Shown: positions 18,758 to 26,994 of the stretch, one piece after another
Layout: each line of letters opens with the position of its first letter
How positions within the stretch are numbered: the stretch's first letter is position 1
Assembly (NCBI RefSeq): GCF_004851605.1
Contig: NZ_CP031093.1
Span: forward strand, 1,488,001-1,552,000
Direction of reading: 5' to 3'
DNA length: 64,000 bases
Source: Hydrocarboniclastica marina
GTDB lineage: Bacteria; Pseudomonadota; Gammaproteobacteria; Pseudomonadales; Oleiphilaceae
Program-made: the position numbers and the translations under genes
The notes under the pieces: model-generated
Databases searched by the model: none
What the model saw: only the letters and a program-made list of their open reading frames with translations
What the model was told of the DNA's origin: nothing

Positions 18758-19273
18758 TTACCCTTTTGCGCCCTGGGGTGACAGCTGGATACTTTCACCT
18801 GGCTCGAATCGTGCCGCACCGTAGATCCGCCATTCATTGGACGCATCCCTGAGATCAAGGTACCAGCGGCCATCCAGCTTATCCGCCAACCGAGCCTCGA
18901 AATGATTTCCTGAGGTACGACCGAGCCTGATCAGGCTATCGCGGTTTTCCAGGGTAGGATGGATCAACCTGAGTATCAGGGTATCCGTGGGCAAGGGCTC
19001 ATCACTTTCCAGTACGACATTGAGCACTCCAGACTCACTTAACCGGTACTCCGCAACCAGCCCTCGGGCCAGTGCTTCCCGGTCGCGTTTGAGCGTCTGG
19101 TTGATCGCTCGCCCTTCCTTGTAATAGTCATCGGTCACCAGCGCGTTTTCGGTTGTTACCGCCATGGTGATGAAGAAGGCCGAATAGATCACGGAGCACA
19201 TCGGGATCCCCAGCAATACCCAAGGCCAGAATTGCCGGTACCAGGGTGTTGAGTCTGTGGAGCGCTGCTTCAT
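18758..19273 (-). CDS. ccoH: Cytochrome oxidase assembly protein CcoH (FixH)
   Basis: FixH/CcoH is a small membrane protein needed for stable cbb3 oxidase. The 171-residue product has one N-terminal membrane segment (WYRQFWPWVLLGIPMCSVIY region, about 12-37), the conserved VTDDYYKEGRAIN motif near 45 and a periplasmic beta-rich domain. It lies between ccoG and ccoI in the usual order, 82 bases after ccoG. Confidence 0.93.
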   Translation of the reverse strand: MKQRSTDSTPWYRQFWPWVLLGIPMCSVIYSAFFITMAVTTENALVTDDYYKEGRAINQTLKRDREALARGLVAEYRLSESGVLNVVLESDEPLPTDTLILRLIHPTLENRDSLIRLGRTSGNHFEARLADKLDGRWYLDLRDASNEWRIYGAARFEPGESIQLSPQGAKG

Positions 19274-19355
19274 AGTTGCCTCAGTTGGCGTAAGGTTTCA
19301 TGTGTAAAATCATGGTATCAGTCGAGCCCGGCCGCGCAGCTGACCGGCTTCTAGT

Positions 19356-20801
19356 TCAGTTAACGGGGCCTATGAAGCTGCTGTTGGATTCTACTCGAAC
19401 CGGATCGTCGCCATCAGAGCTGATGGTGAAGACAATATTTTCGCGACTCTCGTCCAGGCTTTCGGGTGGAGCGGTAACCACGGTCGGGACCGCGCGGTTT
19501 TCTCCGGGCGCAACCGTAACACGGCCGTTTGTCACCAGCTCAGCCCCTTCCAGCCCACCAACCGTAAGCTCGAAAGTCCGTTCCTCTAGCGATTTGTTCA
19601 TAAGCTTGACGGTGTAGCTGTTCTCTACCAGTCCCTGGCCGGTCATTCGATAGAGCCCGCCGCGGTCACGCGAAACCTCAACATCAATTGGGCTTCGGTT
19701 AACAATGGTGAAGGCAACCGCAGCGATCATCAGCAGCAGAGCCGCGCCGTAGCCAACTGTGCGGAAGCGAAGGAACTTCGAAGGACGGCCCTCAAGTTCG
19801 TTCTCGGTGGCATAACGGATCAGGCCGGTCGGATAGTTCATTTTTTTCATTACATCGTCGCAGGCGTCAATACAGAGCGCACAGCTTATGCACTCATACT
19901 GCAGGCCGTCGCGAATATCGATACCGGTCGGGCAGACCTGTACGCACATATCGCAATCGATACAATCGCCGAGGCCAAGCTCCCTGGGATCGCTCTGCTT
20001 TTTCCGGCTACCGCGTGGTTCACCTCGAGCCGGGTCGTAGGTCACCATCATTGTATTGCGGTCGAACATGACCGACTGAAAGCGCGCGTAAGGGCACATG
20101 TAGAGGCAGACCTGCTCCCGCATCCAGCCAGCGTTTCCATACGTTGCCAGCGTAAAGAAAAAGACCCAGAAGTAAGCCCAGCCGCCGGCCTCGAGCGTTG
20201 CCAGGTCGACCAGGAGGTCCCGGATAGGATAAAAGTAGCCTACGAAAGTGATCCCGGTCGCAAGGCCAACGAGCAGCCAGAGCGCGTGTTTAAGCGATTT
20301 TTTACCTATTTTCGCAGCACTTGGCGGTGCTTTGTCGAGCTTCATCCGCTGGTTGCGGCTGCCTTCGACTCGCTCCTCGATCCACATGAAGACGAAGGTC
20401 CAAACCGTCTGCGGGCAGGTGTAGCCGCACCAAACCCGGCCGAACAACGTCGTGATGAAGAACAAACCGAAGGCCGCAATGATCAGGAAGCCCGTCAACA
20501 GGATGAACTCCTGAGGGTAGAAAACGCCTCCGAAAAGGTGGAACTCGCGTGCCGGTAAATTGAAATACAGCAGTGGTTCGCCGTTGATGGTGATCCAGCA
20601 GAAAAGGAAGTACATCCCCATCAGGCCCCAGAGCGAGTAGCGTCTGATGTGCTGATAGAAGCCTTCCACGTTCCGGACGTATATTTTCTCCCGGCTGGCG
20701 TACAGCTCCACCGGCTGGGCTTTTGCGGCACCATGTCCCGGCGTGGGTGGCTCATTTTCAGGGTCAATCTGGGTGACGGGAATCTGATTGTTCATCAGCA
20801 A
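19356..20801 (-). CDS. ccoG: Cytochrome c oxidase accessory protein CcoG (FixG/RdxA)
   Basis: CcoG is a membrane ferredoxin-like protein linked to copper reduction for cbb3 assembly. The 481 residues show several membrane spans (about 55-75, 95-120, 165-190, 200-220, 350-370). Two 4Fe-4S motifs (CIDCDMCVQVCPTG and CISCALCIDACD, about 275-315) and a C-terminal immunoglobulin-like domain with the LMNKSLEERTFEL stretch follow. CxYMCPYARFQ near 240 is also conserved. It begins the ccoGHIS unit, 283 bases downstream of ccoP; the gap has no clear Anr box. Confidence 0.96.
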   Translation of the reverse strand: MLMNNQIPVTQIDPENEPPTPGHGAAKAQPVELYASREKIYVRNVEGFYQHIRRYSLWGLMGMYFLFCWITINGEPLLYFNLPAREFHLFGGVFYPQEFILLTGFLIIAAFGLFFITTLFGRVWCGYTCPQTVWTFVFMWIEERVEGSRNQRMKLDKAPPSAAKIGKKSLKHALWLLVGLATGITFVGYFYPIRDLLVDLATLEAGGWAYFWVFFFTLATYGNAGWMREQVCLYMCPYARFQSVMFDRNTMMVTYDPARGEPRGSRKKQSDPRELGLGDCIDCDMCVQVCPTGIDIRDGLQYECISCALCIDACDDVMKKMNYPTGLIRYATENELEGRPSKFLRFRTVGYGAALLLMIAAVAFTIVNRSPIDVEVSRDRGGLYRMTGQGLVENSYTVKLMNKSLEERTFELTVGGLEGAELVTNGRVTVAPGENRAVPTVVTAPPESLDESRENIVFTISSDGDDPVRVESNSSFIGPVN

Positions 20802-21084
20802 CCTCGCGGTAGGAATCCACTCAATTCATCGGTCTTCTCTGCTGAGGGCCGGTGATTGAAAAGACTCGAGGACGGACCGATGAAGTCCACATCCGGGTTG
20901 GCGTCATATGTCCATCGGCGCCGAACTGTTCAGCAACTCTGCTGCTCGACACTGATGTCTCTGCCCGCTTTACCCGGCCGTGACAGGGGCGGAGGTCACG
21001 GGACCCCAGTAGCAATCCGTGCCACCGGGGGTCAGTAAATCCAAGACAATTACGGAAACTGGGACAGTAAAAACTGGCCCTGGT

Positions 21085-21978
21085 TCAGTCCCGGGAAAGC
21101 CCGTATACGTACGCGGCCAGCACGTGGATCTGGTCTTCGCTCAAACGGTCCTTCTGGGCCGGCATTTCGTTTCTGCGACCGTAGACGATGGTTTCCCGAA
21201 TAGCCGCAGCATGGCTACCGTAAAGCCAGGCATCATCCGTGAGGTTGGGCGCGCCCATCTGCTGATTACCGGTTGCGTCTGCCCCATGGCAGCCGGCGCA
21301 GGCCTGTGCAAACAGCGCTTCGCCGCGCTCGGCTGACGCCTGATCTTCAGCGCGGCCGCTAAAGCTCAGTACGTAGTTGACCAGGTCGCCGACCTGGGCG
21401 CCGCTCATGTTGGGCATGAAACCACCGGCCGGCATGTTGCCGTTGCGGCCTTCAGTCAGAGTGTGAACGATGTCATCTGGCGCGCCGCCATAGAGCCAGG
21501 CGTCATCCGTCAGATTGGGGAAACCTATACCACCACGTGCCGCCGAGCCATGGCAGACCGAACAATTGGTGGCAAAAAGGCGCTGACCCATCCGCATGGC
21601 TTCGTCGTTCTGGCTTAATTCTTCGACCGACACACTGGCATACTGAGCGTAGATAGGCCCGTACTGTTCTTCGGCTGCGACGACTTCGCTCTCGTACTGC
21701 CCGGTTGAGGACCAGCCCAGAACGCCTTTGAAGTTACCCAATCCCGGGTAAAGCACCAAATAGCCCAGCGAAAACACGATAGTGGCTACGAACAGGTAAA
21801 ACCACCAGCGCGGCAGCGGGTTGTCATACTCTTCTATTCCGTCGTAGACGTGGCCGGTGGTGTTTTCCGTTTCTGAATCCGTTTTCTGACTCTTTCGGGT
21901 TGCCCAGAGGAGCCAGAACGTTCCAGCGATCGTTCCCAGAATGATGGCGCTGATCCAGATGCTCCAGAAGCTACTCAT
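21085..21978 (-). CDS. ccoP: cbb3-type cytochrome c oxidase subunit III (CcoP)
   Basis: CcoP is the dihaem electron-entry subunit. The 297 residues begin MSSFWSIWISAIILG, with a first membrane helix, a second helix near 58-78 (FYLFVATIVFSLGYLVLY), and two c-type haem motifs, CSVCH near 135 and CAGCH near 225. The two haem domains are similar and share the duplicated PNLTDDAWLYG stretch. ATG 21978 is chosen over upstream candidates because homologues start here and CGGAG precedes it. It overlaps ccoQ by eight bases. Confidence 0.96.
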   Translation of the reverse strand: MSSFWSIWISAIILGTIAGTFWLLWATRKSQKTDSETENTTGHVYDGIEEYDNPLPRWWFYLFVATIVFSLGYLVLYPGLGNFKGVLGWSSTGQYESEVVAAEEQYGPIYAQYASVSVEELSQNDEAMRMGQRLFATNCSVCHGSAARGGIGFPNLTDDAWLYGGAPDDIVHTLTEGRNGNMPAGGFMPNMSGAQVGDLVNYVLSFSGRAEDQASAERGEALFAQACAGCHGADATGNQQMGAPNLTDDAWLYGSHAAAIRETIVYGRRNEMPAQKDRLSEDQIHVLAAYVYGLSRD

Positions 21979-22159
21979 CTGTTTTTTTCTCCGATTCTTT
22001 GCGCAGAGTTCGACGATCCAATTCTTCATCCTCGAACGGTAATTGGGCTGATGCCTCGTTGTCTTTCTTGCGGCGGGAGCTATATGCCCAAACACAGATA
22101 CCGACAAAAATGACGAGCACGAGGATCGTGTTTAAACCGAGGAAAGTATTGATATCCAT
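21971..22159 (-). CDS. ccoQ: cbb3-type cytochrome oxidase subunit CcoQ
   Basis: CcoQ is a one-span peptide that stabilises CcoP in the complex. The 62 residues have a single membrane helix (TILVLVIFVGICVWAY, about 8-24), then RRKK and an acidic tail. It lies four bases after ccoO and overlaps the start of ccoP. Start 22159 (MDINTFLGLN) is chosen because the extra residues from 22192 overlap ccoO coding sequence. Confidence 0.92.
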   Translation of the reverse strand: MDINTFLGLNTILVLVIFVGICVWAYSSRRKKDNEASAQLPFEDEELDRRTLRKESEKKTDE

Positions 22160-22163
22160 AGGT

Positions 22164-22772
22164 CTACCTATCGTTCGGAATGACCGTGCCAAGCTGCTGG
22201 AGATACGCTACCAGCGCTTCGATTTCGAACTTGCCACGAACTTCTTCTTCGGCGGACGCAATCTGCTCATCGCTGTAAGGCACGCCGAGTGTCTGAAGTG
22301 TTTTCATTTTTCCGGCAGTCTCCGTGTGGTCTACTTTCTCTTCGAACAACCAGGGGAAGGCCGGCATGTTGGATTCGGGAACAACGCTTCTCGGGTCGTA
22401 AAGATGAGCCCGCTGCCAGGCATCGGAGTAGCGTCCGCCCACTCGGGCGAGGTCCGGTCCAGTGCGCTTGGAACCCCACAGGAATGGGTGTTCATAGACT
22501 GATTCACCGGCAACGCTGTAATGCCCGTAACGTTCTGTTTCAGCACGGAAGGGCCTGATCATCTGGCTGTGGCAGACATGACAGCCTTCACGGATATAAA
22601 TATCACGCCCTTCCAGTTCCAGCGCGGTGACTGGCTGGAGACCTTCGATCGGCTCGTTGTTATCGTTCTGGAAGAAGAGCGGCAACACCTCTACCAGAAA
22701 GCCGGTGCTGATCACCAACAGGATCAGCACGATCATCAGGCCCAGGTTCTTCTCGACAATTTCGTGTTTCAT
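22164..22772 (-). CDS. ccoO: cbb3-type cytochrome c oxidase subunit II (CcoO)
   Basis: CcoO is the monohaem c-type subunit. The 202 residues show an N-terminal anchor ([25 protein letters not shown], about 10-35), the haem motif [12 protein letters not shown] near 65, and the conserved axial-methionine region [13 protein letters not shown] near 125. It lies 16 bases after ccoN in the standard ccoNOQP order. Confidence 0.97.
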   Translation of the reverse strand: MKHEIVEKNLGLMIVLILLVISTGFLVEVLPLFFQNDNNEPIEGLQPVTALELEGRDIYIREGCHVCHSQMIRPFRAETERYGHYSVAGESVYEHPFLWGSKRTGPDLARVGGRYSDAWQRAHLYDPRSVVPESNMPAFPWLFEEKVDHTETAGKMKTLQTLGVPYSDEQIASAEEEVRGKFEIEALVAYLQQLGTVIPNDR

Positions 22773-22788
22773 CGGGGCAACTTCTCCG

Positions 22789-24216
22789 TTAGGCCGTCTG
22801 GGCTACGTTATCTGCGGCGACAGCGGAACGCTGACGTAAGGTCAGCCACACGTTGCACGCCATCAGCAGCATGCCGGACAGGAATATCGCGCCGCCTATC
22901 AGACGGACCACGTAACCGCCGTAGCTGGCTTCGAGGGATTCAACAAAGCTATAGGTCAGCGTTCCGTCCTGGTTTACAGCACGCCACATGAGACCCTGCG
23001 TGATGCCGTTGACCCACATCGCAGCGATGTACAGCACCGTGCCTATGGTTGCCAGCCAGAAATGCACATTGATCATACCCACGCTGTACATGCCGTTGAG
23101 ACCGTATAGTTTGGGGATCAGGTGGTACATGGAGCCAACGGTGATCATTGCCACCCAGCCCAGCGCGCCAGCATGAACGTGGCCAATGGTCCAGTCGGTG
23201 TAGTGGGAGAGGGCGTTGACCGTCTTGATCGACATCATCGGGCCCTCAAACGTGGACATGCCGTAGAACGCTAGCGAAACTACCAAAAAGCGCAGGATCG
23301 GGTCCGTACGAAGCTTATGCCAGGCACCGGAAAGCGTCATCATCCCGTTAATCATTCCGCCCCAGCTGGGCGCGAGCAGAATCAGGGACATGACCATGCC
23401 TGCTGACTGGGCCCAGTCGGGAAGCGCCGTATAGTGCAGGTGGTGAGCGCCAGCCCAGACATAGATACCGATCAATGCCCAGAAGTGAACGATGGACAGG
23501 CGGTAGGAATAGATTGGCCGGTCCGCCTGCTTCGGCACAAAGTAATACATCATCCCGAGAAAGCCTGCCGTGAGCAGGAAGCCAACGGCATTGTGGCCGT
23601 ACCACCATTGCATCATCGCATCGGTAGCGCCGGAGTAGAGTGAATAGGACTTGAAAGCGCCCGCTGGCAAAGCCAGGTTGTTGCCGATATGCAGCACCGC
23701 GATGGTGATAATAAAAGCGCCGTAGAACCAGTTCGCTACATAAATATGCTTCATGGCGCGCTTGACGACAGTGCCGAAGAACACAACGGCATAGGCAACC
23801 CAAACAAGGGTTATCAGTATGTCGATCGGCCACTCCGACTCAGCATACTCTTTGGTCTGGGTCAGTCCCAGCGGCAGGGTGATGAGCATGCTTAGGACTA
23901 CAGCCTGCCAGCCCCAGAAGGTAAAACCTGCAAGTGCGTCGGAAAAGAGTCGGGCCTGACTGGTACGTTGAACCACGTAGTAAGATGTCGCGATAAGCGC
24001 CGAACCGCCGAAGCCGAACAGAACGAGGTTGGTATGCACGGGCCGTAGCCGACCGAAATGAGCCCAGGGGACACCATTGATCAACTCGGGCCATACCAGT
24101 TGTGCAGCAATCAGCACGCCCACAGTCATGCCTAACACGCCCCACACTACTGTCATGATCGAGAACTGCCTCACGACCTTGTAGTTGTAGGTCAGGTTTT
24201 GATTATCTGTGCTCAT
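22789..24216 (-). CDS. ccoN: cbb3-type cytochrome c oxidase subunit I (CcoN)
   Basis: CcoN is the haem-copper catalytic subunit for oxygen reduction at low oxygen. The 475 residues contain twelve membrane helices. Conserved histidines include WYGHNAVGF near 208, [14 protein letters not shown] near 258 and the HVHAGALGW region near 348, which bind haems and CuB. ATG 24216 ([15 protein letters not shown]) is chosen because homologues start here and GGAAGGG precedes it; the longer frame from 24285 has no support. Transcription would start upstream, where an Anr/FNR-type box lies at 24426. Confidence 0.97.
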   Translation of the reverse strand: MSTDNQNLTYNYKVVRQFSIMTVVWGVLGMTVGVLIAAQLVWPELINGVPWAHFGRLRPVHTNLVLFGFGGSALIATSYYVVQRTSQARLFSDALAGFTFWGWQAVVLSMLITLPLGLTQTKEYAESEWPIDILITLVWVAYAVVFFGTVVKRAMKHIYVANWFYGAFIITIAVLHIGNNLALPAGAFKSYSLYSGATDAMMQWWYGHNAVGFLLTAGFLGMMYYFVPKQADRPIYSYRLSIVHFWALIGIYVWAGAHHLHYTALPDWAQSAGMVMSLILLAPSWGGMINGMMTLSGAWHKLRTDPILRFLVVSLAFYGMSTFEGPMMSIKTVNALSHYTDWTIGHVHAGALGWVAMITVGSMYHLIPKLYGLNGMYSVGMINVHFWLATIGTVLYIAAMWVNGITQGLMWRAVNQDGTLTYSFVESLEASYGGYVVRLIGGAIFLSGMLLMACNVWLTLRQRSAVAADNVAQTA

Positions 24217-24425
24217 AGCCCTTCCACGTGGATAGAGGATTGTTAAATACGGCGTAATTATCGGGATCTTATGGAGGCTTTGCAACGACCGGTAGCTAGT
24301 GGAAACCCCTGATAAGCATGGGTTTGCGGGGCTTAAAAGGTGGTAAGCCCAAGAGGGGCGCGGGTTTACCCCAAGAGACCCGGCGTTACAGCGTGTTACC
24401 TAAATTTGTTACGAATAGTGACAAA

Positions 24426-24439
24426 TTGATCTATGTCAG
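24426..24439. promoter_or_regulatory. Anr/FNR-type box upstream of ccoN
   Basis: TTGATCTATGTCAG matches the Anr consensus TTGAT-N4-RTCAA at nine of ten positions. It lies 210 bases upstream of ccoN, on the expected side for oxygen control. It also abuts the ribosome-binding sequence of the divergent hydrolase at 24451. The rest of 24217-24425 shows no second good box. Confidence 0.55.
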
Positions 24440-24450
24440 GAATAAAAAAA

Positions 24451-25122
24451 GTGAATGAGAATTATTCGTGCAATTGGATCAGGTCGGGCGACAGTGGTCC
24501 GCTGCTCTTGCTGGCTCACGGAGCCGGTGCGCCGATGGATTCGGACTTCATGGAGCATCTGGCAGTCAGGCTGGCAGACGCTGGCGTGCGGGTGTGGCGA
24601 TTCGAGTTTGACTATATGGCCCGCCGCCGGCTGGGGGCTTCGCGCCGACCGCCGCCACGCGTTCGCGTGCTGCTTGAGGAGTGGCGTCATGTTTTGCGAC
24701 TGGCGTCTTTTGGGGAGGAGGGTGTGTTCATCGGCGGTAAGTCGATGGGCGGCCGCCTGGCATCGCTGTTGGCAGCAGGAGTTGGGGATGAGGCCAAAGG
24801 GCTACCGTTAAGTGGGTGCCTGTGTTTCGGCTATCCCTTCCATCCGCCCGGCAAGCCGGACCGCTGGCGTACGGATCATTTCTCCGCTCTGACAGTGCCA
24901 ACCTGGATCGCCCAGGGTGAGCGCGATCCTTTCGGCAAGCGAGAGCGCGTTTGTGAGCACTTGGCACGCGGAGCCGATACCAACCCTGCACTTGCTATCG
25001 AGTGGATTCCGGACGGCAACCATGACCTAATGCCGCCCAAGCGTGGCGTTGCGACGTGGGAAAGCAATCTCGACCAAGCTGCACGTAAAGCTGCTAAGTT
25101 TATGTTTAATAATACTAATTAG
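24451..25122 (+). CDS. Alpha/beta-hydrolase family protein (dienelactone-hydrolase/KANL3-Tex30 type)
   Basis: This is a small cytoplasmic hydrolase of 223 residues. The nucleophile serine is in GGKSMGGRLAS (about residue 95), the acid in GERDPFGKRE (about 160), the histidine in PDGNHDLMPP (about 190), and the oxyanion turn HGAGAPMDS near 24. The usual catalytic set is therefore complete. The substrate is not known for this family. GTG 24451 is preferred to ATG 24433 because AGGAA lies eight bases before it, whereas the ATG has no ribosome-binding site and sits within the Anr-type box. Confidence 0.8.
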   Translation: MNENYSCNWIRSGDSGPLLLLAHGAGAPMDSDFMEHLAVRLADAGVRVWRFEFDYMARRRLGASRRPPPRVRVLLEEWRHVLRLASFGEEGVFIGGKSMGGRLASLLAAGVGDEAKGLPLSGCLCFGYPFHPPGKPDRWRTDHFSALTVPTWIAQGERDPFGKRERVCEHLARGADTNPALAIEWIPDGNHDLMPPKRGVATWESNLDQAARKAAKFMFNNTN

Positions 25123-25188
25123 ATTTTATTTAAGTGATTTTTCACGTGCTTTACAGTCTTTTTTACTGTCATCAATGGGTTAGATTCT

Positions 25189-26256
25189 ATGGATTCGATC
25201 GTCTGTTCCTGCCGGCCCGGCTTTGAAACGGAGGCCGGGCAGGAAATTGTCGAAAAAGCGGCGGCGCTGGGCGTGTTCGGGTTCTTCAAACCGGTATTCA
25301 CAGGGGGGCTCGTTTTCCGTGCTAGCGACTCTGCCGCATTAACGAGAATCTGGCGTGATCTGCACTGCAAGGATCTGGTGTTCACCCGGGACTGGTGGCA
25401 ACTTATCGAGGTCACCATGCTGCCACAGACCGATCGTGTGGGGGCTGTGGTCGCCGCGCTGTCTGACCTTGACCAGCCATTGCCAAAAGCGACTGGGCGG
25501 ATGGAGGCCATCGTGCCCGACGGGGTAGACGATCCGTCGCTTCACCGCTTCGCGAAGAAGTGGACTCCTCCGCTCTCCAGAGCGCTAAAGGACGCAGGTA
25601 TTCTGAGTCCCGGCTCTGATGCGGGCCATCGGCTGGAACTGTTACTGCCCGGCTTCGACAAGGTGTGGTTATGCTGGAGTGACGCAAACAATAGAGCGCC
25701 GTTCAGCGCCGGCGTCGCTCGTCTTCGGCAGCCGCCAGAGGCTCCGAGTCGGTCTTCGCTGAAGCTGGAGGAAGCCTGGCATGTCTTCTTCGGCCGCGAT
25801 CAGTTCTTACAACAGCTTGGCGGCGGCCAGCAAGCGGTGGACCTGGGTGCCGCTCCTGGTGGCTGGACCTGGCAACTGGTCAACCAGGGCATGATGGTAA
25901 CGGCCGTGGATAACGGCCCTATGGCGCCAGACCTGATGGCTTCCGGCCATGTGACGCATGTTCGGGCTGATGGGTTCTCCTGGCGGCCCAGGCGAGCTGT
26001 CGACTGGTTGGTCTGCGACATGGTCGAACAGCCGCGGCGCGTCGCCGCACTGATGGCCGCCTGGGTTCGGGAAGGACTCTGCCGACACGCCATTTTTAAT
26101 CTTAAACTGCCTATGAAACAGCGCTATGCCGAATGGCAGCTATGCGAAGCGCTGATACTGGATCAACTGGCCGAGGCCGGCATCGAAGTTCGGCTCGCCG
26201 CCAAACATCTCTACCATGATCGCGAAGAGATCACTTGCTATCTGGAGCGGGTCTGA
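25189..26256 (+). CDS. rlmM: 23S rRNA 2'-O-ribose methyltransferase RlmM
   Basis: RlmM methylates C2498 of 23S rRNA using S-adenosylmethionine. The 355 residues show an N-terminal THUMP-like region (MDSIVCSCRPGFETEAGQEI) and a Rossmann methyltransferase fold with QAVDLGAAPGGWTWQL near 220. Other core elements are DWLVCDMVEQP near 268, FNLKLPMKQRY near 305 and the closing HDREEITCYL. The lysine in FNLKLPMK and the acidic residue of DMVE correspond to the catalytic tetrad. It stands 66 bases after the hydrolase. Confidence 0.96.
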   Translation: MDSIVCSCRPGFETEAGQEIVEKAAALGVFGFFKPVFTGGLVFRASDSAALTRIWRDLHCKDLVFTRDWWQLIEVTMLPQTDRVGAVVAALSDLDQPLPKATGRMEAIVPDGVDDPSLHRFAKKWTPPLSRALKDAGILSPGSDAGHRLELLLPGFDKVWLCWSDANNRAPFSAGVARLRQPPEAPSRSSLKLEEAWHVFFGRDQFLQQLGGGQQAVDLGAAPGGWTWQLVNQGMMVTAVDNGPMAPDLMASGHVTHVRADGFSWRPRRAVDWLVCDMVEQPRRVAALMAAWVREGLCRHAIFNLKLPMKQRYAEWQLCEALILDQLAEAGIEVRLAAKHLYHDREEITCYLERV

Positions 26257-26300
26257 GTTGTTTGGCGATCGGGCTCTATAGGCAGGCGCCAGCCCGGACA

Positions 26301-26585
26301 CTAGCTGAACTCGAGGGTTGTTATTCTCTCTTCGCGGTCCATCATGGGGAAAAGTGGTTCCATCATTACGCGCCGCTCCAGCGAGCTTTCCCAGCGTTTC
26401 CAGTCTGCCAGGCTGCGCCAGGTCGATATAAGAAAGCGGTGGTTCGGGTCCTGGGCGTTCCGGTAGGTCTCGCCGGAAATGAAACCCGGTGACTTCACTG
26501 CAGTCTGTAGCACGTTGCGCGCCCGTTCCTCGTAAGGTATCTCAAGGGTTGGCGCGATATGGCGTTCAATCATTATTTTGATCAT
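26301..26585 (-). CDS. Antibiotic biosynthesis monooxygenase (ABM) domain protein
   Basis: This is a 94-residue single-domain protein of the dimeric ferredoxin-like ABM fold, seen in PGFISGETYRN and the FLISTWRSLADWKRWESS motif (about 34-70). Such proteins range from monooxygenases to stress proteins, and no specific function can be read. The ATG at 26585 may be replaced by an internal ATG at 26573. It is convergent with rlmM and divergent from tusA. Confidence 0.7.
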   Translation of the reverse strand: MIKIMIERHIAPTLEIPYEERARNVLQTAVKSPGFISGETYRNAQDPNHRFLISTWRSLADWKRWESSLERRVMMEPLFPMMDREERITTLEFS

Positions 26586-26679
26586 TGAGCAGTTCCCGTT
26601 CGTCCTCTGATAAGGTGGTACATCTGTTAATATAGTTCAGCAGTGCTCCCACCAAAGCAGTGGCAGCAATTCGTTACAC

Positions 26680-26723
26680 AACAACAGGTTGTTTTAACGC
26701 ACCGCTGTCTGTGGGACAGCGGT
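26680..26723. repeat. Two inverted repeats in the tusA leader
   Basis: AACAAC-AG-GTTGTT (26680-26693) is followed by ACCGCTGTC-TGTGG-GACAGCGGT (26701-26723), a nine-base-pair stem with a five-base loop. The second ends 31 bases before the tusA start and would fold stably in the transcript. No T-run follows, so it is not an ordinary terminator. Confidence 0.7.
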
Positions 26724-26754
26724 TGCAATCTGAAGCTGACCGCGAGGATGTTCC

Positions 26755-26991
26755 GTGACAACGCCACCTGCAGAAGAGCTCGACGCACGCGGATTGTTCT
26801 GTCCAGAGCCAGTGATGCTCCTCCACGGACGCATCAAGGAAATACCGCCAGGCGGCCTGCTCAGGGTGCTCGCGACTGACCCGTCGACCACGCGAGACGT
26901 GGTCAAGTTTTGCAGATTCCTTGGCCATGAGTTGGTCGATCAGTCAGAGACAAACAACGAATTCCATTTTCTGATACGTCGTCAGACATAG
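26755..26991 (+). CDS. tusA: TusA-family sulfurtransferase
   Basis: TusA passes persulfide sulfur from IscS towards tRNA thiolation and other acceptors. The 78 residues have the conserved LDARGLFCPEPVM motif with the active cysteine near residue 16, and the LLRVLATDPSTTRDV core. GTG 26755 follows GAGGA with eight bases between. MnmA, which receives sulfur by the TusA relay in E. coli, is also in the window (45971). It is three bases from the convergent dsbD stop. Other TusA-like paralogues exist, so the symbol is likely rather than certain. Confidence 0.88.
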   Translation: MTTPPAEELDARGLFCPEPVMLLHGRIKEIPPGGLLRVLATDPSTTRDVVKFCRFLGHELVDQSETNNEFHFLIRRQT

Positions 26992-26994
26992 CGT

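Noticed and set aside
20802-21084. Search for an Anr box before ccoG
   Set aside because: No TTGAT/ATCAA pair with correct spacing was found, so ccoGHIS may be read from the ccoN promoter or another start.
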